Virus record (IMG/VR): IMGVR_UViG_3300020444_000006
Span: 1 to 44,254 of that record
DNA: 44,254 bases
From: a virus
Reading direction: 5' to 3' (one strand)
Part shown: positions 1 through 7,800 of the stretch, piece after piece
How the letters are laid out: every line of letters begins with the position of its first letter
How positions within the stretch are numbered: the stretch's first letter is position 1
Program-made: the position numbers and the translations under genes
The notes under the pieces: generated by a model
What the model was told of the DNA's origin: nothing
Databases searched by the model: none
The model's input: the letters and a program-made list of their open reading frames with translations, nothing else

Positions 1-132
1 ACATAACAGAATTCAAGATAGTACGTCTTTGCCAAAATTTTTATGGATTTTACCATAGTAATTTGTGATAAAAGAGCGCAATTATCTTATCAATTTTTTG
101 ATTAAAATTTGGAATGTTTGGGAGTAGATAAA
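1..132. other. host DNA left of the prophage, no gene seen
   Basis: AT-rich sequence outside the left attachment repeat. It should be the DNA that originally lay downstream of the tRNA-Leu gene. I see no ORF, RNA gene or clear terminator in it. Confidence 0.6.
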
Positions 133-190
133 TGGTGCCCGGGGCCGGACTTGAACCGGCACGCTGTTACCAGCGAGGGATTTTAAATCC
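133..190 (-). repeat. attL: left attachment site: 3' tRNA-Leu fragment
   Basis: These 58 bases are identical to 44178-44235 and match the 3' part of tRNA-Leu on the minus strand, from the anticodon arm to the encoded CCA end. The match breaks exactly at 191, where the right copy goes on into the rest of the tRNA. The left copy therefore lacks the 5' half and cannot be a working tRNA; it is the displaced end left by integration. Which copy is called attL is a convention here. Confidence 0.95.
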
Positions 191-230
191 GTATGAACAG
201 CCTAGCAAATACACAGGCTTTAAATGTATT

Positions 231-295
231 GTTCCTAACAAAATCGCTTGTTTAAGTGTTTGATTTACCGTATTTGGGCTAGTTCTTGTTAGGAA
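231..295. promoter_or_regulatory. possible integrase arm sites near attL
   Basis: Two inverted 10-base arms, TTCCTAACAA (232-241) and TTGTTAGGAA (286-295), flank a stretch TTTAAGTGTTTGATTTA (251-267). Close matches lie beside the right attachment site: GTTAGGAAC at 44100-44108 and TTTAAAGTGTTGATTTTA at 44147-44164. Motifs present near both ends of a prophage and absent from the tRNA itself fit arm-type binding sites for the integrase or Xis. This is inference from position and similarity only. Confidence 0.4.
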
Positions 296-343
296 ATATA
301 TAACCCGTATTGCTTAATTATAACAACTGTATATCCTTACAGC

Positions 344-538
344 ATGAGCAAAACAAGAAAACTATTCATATATAAAAATGGGGTTCACATTCAAACCGTG
401 ACCTACGTGAAAGCCAATGGGTTTTGGTCGTCTACCCACTTCTTCCGCGACAAATACATTCCATTCGCTCTTCACGAACCGCTTAGCTATCAAAAAGAAT
501 GTTTAATTAAAGGTGGGTTTACTTGGAAATGGAACTAG
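344..538 (+). CDS. small hypothetical protein next to attL
   Basis: A 64-residue basic protein rich in aromatic residues (F, Y, W), with no family I recognise, no signal peptide and no membrane segment. It is the only rightward gene at the left end. It points away from attL and against the leftward tail operon, and a perfect 20-bp palindrome with a T-run follows at 578-606. No good ribosome binding site precedes the ATG, which lowers confidence. The isolated position with its own terminator is typical of a moron expressed from the prophage, but that role is inference. Confidence 0.45.
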   Translation: MSKTRKLFIYKNGVHIQTVTYVKANGFWSSTHFFRDKYIPFALHEPLSYQKECLIKGGFTWKWN

Positions 539-577
539 CTTTACTAATCAGACCAATCCATTGAGGATTCATAAGAC

Positions 578-606
578 ATAGGGGCGATCGCCCCTATCAA
601 TTTTTT
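578..606 (+). terminator. rho-independent terminator, perfect palindrome
   Basis: ATAGGGGCGATCGCCCCTAT (578-597) is a perfect 20-bp palindrome followed by CAA and six T. It would end rightward transcription from the small gene at 344-538. The stem also forms on the other strand, just past the end of the leftward late operon at 633, but no T-run follows there. Confidence 0.75.
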
Positions 607-632
607 ATTGATGATGTTTTAGGGGTTGAATA

Positions 633-956
633 CTATGGGCGCTCATCTAGCACCATGCTTAATATAACGCTTCCTTGCTTGCCTGGCCCGATTATTACTT
701 CACCTTCTGGGTAGGTTGTAGAATATGCCCAAATCGTGGGATTCGAATTCCCTTCAACTGCCAACTTCCCCCACGCTATTTTTATTCGAGACCCAGCAAA
801 TGAAACGTGATCTCCATCACTATCAATTGACTGACCTTTTTCGACAACCTGTATTCTCGTAACCCCCGCCGCATTTAGGTCAAAGTCCACACCATCCTTA
901 GTAATATTGTATTCTTCTTTGGCGCTAGAGTTTTGATAAGCGGTGACGCGCAGCAT
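633..956 (-). CDS. hypothetical protein, end of tail fibre cluster
   Basis: A 107-residue protein with alternating short hydrophobic and polar stretches, as in beta-rich structural proteins. I do not recognise a family. It is the last gene of the leftward late operon, two bases after the gene at 959-1342, in a run of closely spaced genes behind the tail tip protein. A virion decoration, fibre or fibre-chaperone role is likely from position only. Confidence 0.6.
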   Translation of the reverse strand: MLRVTAYQNSSAKEEYNITKDGVDFDLNAAGVTRIQVVEKGQSIDSDGDHVSFAGSRIKIAWGKLAVEGNSNPTIWAYSTTYPEGEVIIGPGKQGSVILSMVLDERP

Positions 957-958
957 AA

Positions 959-1342
959 TTACACCGCGCTAATTTCACGCACATAAATCTGTGCGGCTGG
1001 GATATCTACAGTATCACCATCTTCATTGGTAATATCTCTGTCGTTAGCGTCGACACTCACAAGAACTTCAGACGCTGAGCAATAAACAACTTGGATATCA
1101 TCGGTCGATGCTGCCACACCGCTTGGGTCAATACCACTTTTACCATTGATGGTTACTAGCAAATCATTGCCAGATGCAGAAAATGATACATCAGTCCCAG
1201 TAAGTAGAGTGGTGGCAATAGACTTAGATTGAATAGTTGCCAAACCATCTGCCGAGGATGGGTTCTTGCATAGATGAGCAACGGTTACATTGTCCTTTAA
1301 ATACTGGTAACCGTTTTGTTTGATCACAAGCTTAGTAAACAT
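959..1342 (-). CDS. hypothetical protein, tail fibre cluster
   Basis: A 127-residue acidic protein with many T, S, V and D residues, suggesting a beta structure. No signal peptide, membrane segment or recognised domain. It sits two bases from each neighbour in the distal tail cluster, so it is co-translated with them. Likely a small structural or receptor-binding accessory protein; unproven. Confidence 0.6.
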   Translation of the reverse strand: MFTKLVIKQNGYQYLKDNVTVAHLCKNPSSADGLATIQSKSIATTLLTGTDVSFSASGNDLLVTINGKSGIDPSGVAASTDDIQVVYCSASEVLVSVDANDRDITNEDGDTVDIPAAQIYVREISAV

Positions 1343-1344
1343 AA

Positions 1345-2691
1345 TTAAACCTTATTAAGTGAATAGCTGTTTGCTATTGGGGTTATTGAATATATTGGTG
1401 TTACAGGTTGCAGGCGTAAGCCCGTTAAATCAGTGTTATCTCCACTTAAAAGAACATGAAGTATCTCAGTCTCTGTTAGTTGTTCTACCTCAATAGTTTT
1501 TATCTTCTGCAGGTCTTTTATTGAAAGTGCTTGGGCGTCTGAGGCTTGTTCAGCAGTTACGAGATCCAATTTATTGACCTGACTAACTAGCAGAGTTTGG
1601 GCCCCTTCTCGCTGCTCGGCCACTATAAGAGTGATTAACTGTCCAGTGTATTGATCCACCGTTAACGGAGCAGCGTTCTGTATTTCTTCAGCAACCACGA
1701 AAGTTAAAGCCTGAATGCTCGACAAGCTTGCGCTTAACGCTTGCTCAACCTGTTTAGCTATGATGCTATTTAAGCGCTGATGCTGAATTGACGTTAATAT
1801 TTGAGCTTCTGAACGATGCTCTGCGGCTGTCGAAATCACGCTTTGTGATGCCGTTTGTTCAACAGTCAACATCGAAGCTTGATGCCGTTCATCTGAAATA
1901 GTGGCTTTGCCCACCTGCGAGCTAACAAGATTCAGCACATAACCATTGGTTGCGTGTTCGCCCGTAAGTAAATTTACCGAAAGTGCTTCTGATATTGGCA
2001 GAGTAAGTGCTTCATTCTTGATTTCTGCAGTAATGAGGCTAACGGGCTGCGCAACTGGCTCTGGCTCGCTTCCATCATCATAAAACACCCACTGACTATC
2101 ATCCGTAGGGAAGTTTTGAAGCGTTCCGTCTAGGCTATTCTCTTGCTCATCGTATGTAGTGTCATTGCCACCGATTAGCGACAGCTTTAAATAGTCTCTA
2201 GAGTTTGATGGCGTGTCGTAGTCAATAACTCTTAATCGCCTAAGAGACCCGCCAGTGAAATTCCTTGCGCCTTGGTCTGAGCTTACACTTCTGCCTAAAA
2301 ATGTAATCGTAGAGTTTGCTAAACACGCGCCTCTGAAAGACGTTGTTGCGCCCTCTTTCGCGCCCTCCAAGAAAAGCTCGGCTGTACCGCTAAAACCTCC
2401 CGTGTGGTTTCGCACTGAGTAAGTGACCGTTCTAATGTCGCCGCCATTAACTGATGACGAGGACTCTATTGTTTCCGTTCCATTTAAAACTAAAACTTTA
2501 CCAGTGCTTGACACGCCTATCCTAAAGTGGGAGTTATTACTTTCCGCGTCCGATGGGGTGTTTGAGCCTATGATTGTTTGAACGTTGCCGGTGTTGCTAA
2601 AGTCCATTATTATGTCAAAGTTGGACATAACAGGAAGTGGCGGAATATCCACGTAATCATTAGAGTCACTAAAACCAAGCTGATACGCCAT
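1345..2691 (-). CDS. tail fibre-like protein: lectin-like domain plus 22-residue repeats
   Basis: A 448-residue protein in two parts. Residues 1-200 resemble a laminin G/concanavalin-like beta sandwich (weak, from pattern). Residues about 217-415 consist of roughly nine degenerate repeats of 22-24 residues, with a pattern like hydrophobic-x-A-E-Q/H-x-x-x-A-x-x-L followed by a short polar part; VTAEQASDAQALSIKDLQ is one example. A linker rich in E and P (about 209-216) separates the parts. Position among tail genes suggests a receptor-binding or fibre protein. It overlaps the preceding gene by one base. Not assigned to a named family. Confidence 0.6.
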   Translation of the reverse strand: MAYQLGFSDSNDYVDIPPLPVMSNFDIIMDFSNTGNVQTIIGSNTPSDAESNNSHFRIGVSSTGKVLVLNGTETIESSSSVNGGDIRTVTYSVRNHTGGFSGTAELFLEGAKEGATTSFRGACLANSTITFLGRSVSSDQGARNFTGGSLRRLRVIDYDTPSNSRDYLKLSLIGGNDTTYDEQENSLDGTLQNFPTDDSQWVFYDDGSEPEPVAQPVSLITAEIKNEALTLPISEALSVNLLTGEHATNGYVLNLVSSQVGKATISDERHQASMLTVEQTASQSVISTAAEHRSEAQILTSIQHQRLNSIIAKQVEQALSASLSSIQALTFVVAEEIQNAAPLTVDQYTGQLITLIVAEQREGAQTLLVSQVNKLDLVTAEQASDAQALSIKDLQKIKTIEVEQLTETEILHVLLSGDNTDLTGLRLQPVTPIYSITPIANSYSLNKV

Positions 2692-3302
2692 TACGCAATA
2701 GCCCCGTAATAGTCATCAATGTATAGCACAGAATAACCGCGTGGCACTTGCGCTAAATAGTCACCTACCTTTTCTACTAGACCAAAGCCTGTGACGCGAT
2801 GCATTACGCCTTGCACTTCTGCGTATACCTGCGGCCTATGCGGGTCTGTGTCTTGCGTGATTGTTATTTTAATCCATCCATTAATTGGTGTTACCTGCTT
2901 GGTATTGATGATTTCACCACGAGCCTTTCGCCAGTCATACTCACTTACGTTTTCAAATGGTTTTACCGTGACGTTGGCAGCGTTAAACACAGCGGTTGCA
3001 AATCCTAGTGTCAACGTTCCTGCTTCAACCAGGCTGTTCATTTTGTTGGAAAGCCTGTCACCATCAGTTTCTGCGCTGTCTTTCACTTCGTTTTTACGAA
3101 AATCGAATCTGCCGCCACCGCTTCTAAATAAAGTTAAAAAAACCCTTACTGACTCGTCAGTGCTTTCAATGGCTTCAAGGGCACTCAGATTGCCTGGGTG
3201 TTTATCGAAAATGACGCCCATGTCATTAGCGTTAAGGATAACGCCCCGACTTTCCGTATGCGTCCTTGCTGCGCTCAATGTCTCAAAATCACCTAGCTTC
3301 AT
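2691..3302 (-). CDS. hypothetical tail-cluster protein
   Basis: A 203-residue soluble protein without signal or membrane segments and without a domain I know. It overlaps its upstream neighbour (3302-3832) and downstream neighbour (1345-2691) by one base each, showing strict translational coupling in the distal tail cluster. Its C-terminal half (about 130-203) has regular beta-type alternation. Likely a structural or assembly protein of the tail tip; inference from context. Confidence 0.6.
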   Translation of the reverse strand: MKLGDFETLSAARTHTESRGVILNANDMGVIFDKHPGNLSALEAIESTDESVRVFLTLFRSGGGRFDFRKNEVKDSAETDGDRLSNKMNSLVEAGTLTLGFATAVFNAANVTVKPFENVSEYDWRKARGEIINTKQVTPINGWIKITITQDTDPHRPQVYAEVQGVMHRVTGFGLVEKVGDYLAQVPRGYSVLYIDDYYGAIA

Positions 3303-3832
3303 TAGTTGATGCTCCAGATGCTAGCCATGTTTTCAACAGCCAGTTCATGCGCCTCTTCTAAATCTGCGAGAGTCACATCAGTCATTACACCTGTGGGCGT
3401 ATCGGCAAGCGACCATTGGATATTGGTTAAATCTTTGCGCTGCGCTGCTAAAATAGCGTTTGCCATGCGAGAAATACTTTGCTCGTCCGCGTCATATTTA
3501 TTGCCGTTTGATGTGGTAACTACCGCACTATCAAGAAGTTGTTGGCGGGATGCCTTGAATTGATCCACTTGCTCTTGCTGGGCAATGCTATCTCTATCTT
3601 CTTGGGTTAGGCGCTGAATGAAGATTTCACCAGATTGTTCTTTGGCTAATAGGGTTTGCCATACGTCTATTTCAGTTAACGAACCATCTTCATTTATGAT
3701 GTTTCGCTTAAACCCTTCCTTTATACAACCCTCATTCCCCTCATGCCGCCAATATATAATTCCATCGTTGCCTTGCCAGAACTTTTCGACCTTTTCAAAA
3801 TCTGAGGCTTCTACAAAAGTTAAGTGTGACAT
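3302..3832 (-). CDS. DUF4376-like tail fibre assembly or fibre protein
   Basis: 176 residues. The C-terminal part (about 100-176) has the features of DUF4376: a short TSNGNKYDADE segment, then a helix with SRMANAI, a tryptophan in the middle, and a final helical segment. Such domains occur in fibre and tail proteins of siphoviruses and myoviruses, with unknown exact role. The N-terminal part is acidic with a W-rich strand region. It lies between the fibre gene 3842-4894 and the gene at 2691-3302. Confidence 0.6.
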   Translation of the reverse strand: MSHLTFVEASDFEKVEKFWQGNDGIIYWRHEGNEGCIKEGFKRNIINEDGSLTEIDVWQTLLAKEQSGEIFIQRLTQEDRDSIAQQEQVDQFKASRQQLLDSAVVTTSNGNKYDADEQSISRMANAILAAQRKDLTNIQWSLADTPTGVMTDVTLADLEEAHELAVENMASIWSIN

Positions 3833-3841
3833 TTTATCCCC

Positions 3842-4894
3842 TTAAAACTGTGCTGTAATTTTGTCGGTGGCTGTTTTGCAACGTAGTTTAAGTGGCTGAT
3901 CCTTTGTTATTCCACTCAAGCCCGAAACCTGCAATACCAACTCTCTGAATGAGGAACGACTATTGAAAGAGGGGGTAACACCAGCAGCTATTAGCGTTCC
4001 GTCTGGCGTTACTACATCAAATGTTCCAACCACCCCCCTCCCAGTTGGGGGAGCCTTTGATACTAATGGGAAGTAGAAGTCGGCCACGGTGGTGGAAACT
4101 GCAAAACCATAACAGCCAAGATTATCTCCCGCCGCACCACCAAAAGAGTTAAAGTTAGTGTTTCCAGAACTATAGAGTTCTTGATGGTCAAAGGATTGGC
4201 CATCGTCGTTTGAAAACCCGATATAAGCGTTAGCAGTACCTGATATATCGCCTATGTAAATTCGGCCATTCACCGCATTGTTATTCGCCCTGATAGCATT
4301 CAGGAAAACTCCATACCCCATGTTAGGCGGGTAGTTTTCTGCGGAACTTCCAGCTCCGGAATAGAACCCACTTGGAAGCTCTTGATGAGCGTTCAAAACC
4401 GATGGCGCTAGACCTCCAACACCTGCAGTGCCAACTGTTAAAATATCCCCCGGAGACATTCCTACGTTCTTTGTTGCCGCCGAGCCTAAATACCCCTTAG
4501 TAACAACATCATCATTAGCACTCGGTGAAGAAGCTTTAATCCTGCCGTTAGAATCGCGCTTTACGAAGCTGTTAGTCGTGGCGGTTGCACTGGCGCTACT
4601 GACTAAAGATTGAATATCTGTGATTAACTGTTGCGCGGCTACGCCAGCTGATGCAGCTGCGGCTGCACTGGGTTTAATCGTGGCTGATGTAGTTCCGGTG
4701 CTACCAGGCCAATTATTGTAAAGTGTAATGGTGTTACCACTTACCGACTTCACCTCTACCGGTTCGTTGTAGTTGCCGGCGGTTAATGATGAATTAGCTT
4801 TTACACTATCCAGACTTGGGCCCGTATTAACCGTTACTGTTTTACTGCCATTAGTAAAAGACAGGCTAGAGCCTGTCCAAAATGTTGCTGTCAT
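3842..4894 (-). CDS. putative tail fibre protein
   Basis: 350 residues, rich in G, S, T, N and A with few charged residues, as in trimeric phage fibres. A repetitive beta N-terminus (1-75) is followed by an Ala-rich helical segment (about 76-108), then a stretch about 110-135 (NSFVKRDSNGRIKA...VTKGYL) of the kind found in phage fibre shafts. The rest is glycine-rich and resembles a receptor-binding head. It sits four bases after the host-specificity protein gene, the usual place for a side or central fibre. Family assignment is by composition and position. Confidence 0.65.
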   Translation of the reverse strand: MTATFWTGSSLSFTNGSKTVTVNTGPSLDSVKANSSLTAGNYNEPVEVKSVSGNTITLYNNWPGSTGTTSATIKPSAAAAASAGVAAQQLITDIQSLVSSASATATTNSFVKRDSNGRIKASSPSANDDVVTKGYLGSAATKNVGMSPGDILTVGTAGVGGLAPSVLNAHQELPSGFYSGAGSSAENYPPNMGYGVFLNAIRANNNAVNGRIYIGDISGTANAYIGFSNDDGQSFDHQELYSSGNTNFNSFGGAAGDNLGCYGFAVSTTVADFYFPLVSKAPPTGRGVVGTFDVVTPDGTLIAAGVTPSFNSRSSFRELVLQVSGLSGITKDQPLKLRCKTATDKITAQF

Positions 4895-4898
4895 TTTA

Positions 4899-7800
4899 TT
4901 ATTCCTCTGTGCTAATCAGCGTGACAGATTGGGTGTCAATGAATTGCTGTGGATGCCAGCGAGTTTGCGAAGACACGAGGACTCTATAGCTAAAATTACT
5001 AGTACTAGAACTCGTGTCGGTGTATGTCCAACTCTCCCCCGCATTTTCGATGTTTCTGCAACGCGGAGGCTGGCCTTCAATTTCGATTGAGGTGTGGCTC
5101 GTGGAGCCTTGCATCTCGCGAGTCTGTATTGTTTGCCACCCACCAGAGCCTATTTTCCGTTGTAGAGTAACCGTACAAGAAGGGATTACGGAGCCGTTAT
5201 AACACGCTCCGTCAGACAAGGAAAAGCCCGACCAACTAACACCAAATACCACGTTTTTACTGTTGCCGTTCGTACCAAACGGCCCCACTTCTACAGATGG
5301 GTTTAATGTCAAGACTGAAGAACGCGCTGAATTACTGAGTACACCGGCACTCAAACTTCCGCCAAAGTAACTATTCCCTTCTGTATCTCTCCACTCTGTG
5401 GCATTCGATTTTTTTGCTTTAGCATAATCTGGCTTGCTGCCAGACATAAATTTGGGGCCATAATAATATGTCAAACCATCAGGTCCAAAGCCGTCTGGAT
5501 TTGCTAATTCCATGTAGTTTGCACCTATGTTTTCGGAAGCGTTTGAGCGCAGCGTGCCGCCAAACACATAATCATCCGTCTCTGTATCGAAAAACAAACG
5601 AGATACACCCTGACTGTTTTGAAAAATGACACGCATTGCTTTAAATATTATTTCTGAAACGTCAGGTGTGGCCCCTAGCTGTATGAGCGCGGCGTTTCCA
5701 TTTGTATCTACAGCGAGTTGTGCAACAGCGCGGTACTCATTCAGCTCATTATTGACCTCTGACAATAGGGTAAGCGCGGACTGCGCTTTGTCATTTGCAC
5801 TTTCCGCCGTTGATTTAACCCCCGTTATTGCGCTGGCGTTGGTTGTTGCCTTTCCGTCGGCCGACTCTGCGGTGGTTTTGGCTTGCTGTGCAATTGTGTT
5901 AGTGGCACTCAAACCATTAGCACTATCATTGACCGCGTTTGAAATACTTTGGATGGCACTTGCATTAGTGTTTGCTTTTCCGTCGGCGTTTTCGGCTGTC
6001 GCTTTTGCTTGCTGCGCAATTGTGTTAGTGGCTGTTAAATCGTCGTTCAGAATGCTTACATCATTCTCGATTCTTGTAATGGATGAGGCGTTTTGCGCGG
6101 CGTTCAATGCAGCGTTTTGCGCGGATGCTTTAGCTTCTTGAGCAAGAGTGAAATTAGCTTGCACACTTTGTTCTAAATTTGTTGCTCTCCCCTCTATAGC
6201 GCTCAAAGTTACCGCGTTTTCATTGGCTTTAATTTCAACTAAATCAATGCGAGAAAGCGCACCCGTCAAATTACCGCTCAACCCAGATACGCTAAGGTTT
6301 AATTGCTCTATTGCAATGGCATTACCCTCGGCATCTGTCTCAACTTGAGATAGGCGCTTATTGGTGGCGGTTATAGCATTACCGTTTGATAGTGTTACCG
6401 TTTGCAACTCACCGATATCTTTAGCGAGCGAACCTTCAGGAGAAACATCAATCTGAAGCTGGTTGACCGCTAGTGCAACTGATTGGTTGGTTTCGGCCTC
6501 TTGCATATAAGCGGATAAGTCATTAACTGCCTGATGAAGCAGTGCCGCTTGCACATCGTAGGTTTGAATTTGTTGAGAAGCGAGCCCCGCAACCTGCTCA
6601 GTAATGCCCAGGCTATCTACCTGCTGTTGCACATCGCTAATTGATGACTCAACACCTTCAATGTCTTGCTCAAAGCTTTGAACAATATCTTGAATAGTAC
6701 CGGTTTGACCGTTTAGAAATGTGGCCGCAGATACAGCCTTCTGAATGACATTGTTGTCGATAAGTTCTTGGCGTTTTGCTTCTAGCGCAATGATGGTATC
6801 GAGCGCATTAACTCTCTGCTCAACGTTGCTAACCGTTATTGCGTTCTCGTTGAAATAAGACGTTGATACACGTTGCGCTATCTCAGCTGCGTTAGCATTA
6901 ATGGCTAGCTCGGCTGCGTTAACCCTTGATGTAACATTCGCTAAGTCTTGCGTAGTGGCATCTGCTTTACCTATCGTAATAGATGTTAACTTGAACTCAT
7001 CACTGGCATCAGCACCAAGAACCAAACGAACGCGGGTTACTGTACCCGAGTAGTTAGGCATTGCTGAAAAATCAATTAGCAGCAACGAAGCTTCTTCTAC
7101 GTAGTTAGCATAAGTCTCAACTGAATTATCATCGCGTTCGATAATAACAGTGCCAGACCAACCCGAACCAGCTAGGCGCTGTAGCGAAACACGAATTAAC
7201 TTATTTTCGCTTGCTAGATAGTTAAGCGTATTGTTCTCAATATCGCCGTGCGTAACCGTAATTTCGTTAAGGCCAGCAGTTAGCGTTCCGTTAACTGCTT
7301 GCCAACCCTGGGCGCTATCGAAAAAGTTGAACGCATAGGCAGGCTCTAACGCTGAAATTGACTCGCTGACAATGGCAGTAGCTTTCGCGGTGATAATGCC
7401 AGGTATTAAAGAGAGCTCTGAAGATAAACTAGTAATTGCATCTTCTGTATTTTCAATGCGCTTCGAAGCAAGCTCGACTTCGCCAGACACACCATCAATC
7501 TTTAACGATGCTTCAGTGAATTTATCATCAGCATAGTTGTAAGCGCGATTAACAATTAGACCGTTAGACGGGTCACGATAAACTACCGCGTTGGTAAGTT
7601 CTTCGCCCTGCTCTATTCTGCGCGCCAACTCAAGTTGATACGCTGCGTTTTCACTGATGCTTTGTAGTAAGAGCGCCTGCGCCGCTTCAGTGCTGATGCG
7701 CTCTTGCTGAACAATGCTCAGCGTTTGTGCTTCAAAATCAACAAAGCGATTGTCAATATCTTCCACACTTAACTTTAAGCTTTCGATATCGACTGTGATC

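Noticed and set aside
133-190. Second tRNA-Leu at the left end
   Set aside because: Only the 3' part is present; the 5' acceptor, D-arm and part of the anticodon arm are missing.
583-592. GCGATCGC inside the terminator, like the cyanobacterial HIP1 octamer
   Set aside because: A single copy that is explained by the palindromic terminator stem; nothing else suggests a cyanobacterial source.
2791-3309. Plus-strand ORF of 172 codons
   Set aside because: It is the mirror of the coupled tail gene at 2691-3302; codon pattern and gene coupling favour the minus strand.
5626-6141. Plus-strand ORF of 171 codons
   Set aside because: It lies opposite the repetitive coiled-coil part of the tail tip gene and is made of low-complexity Ala/Ser/Leu repeats.
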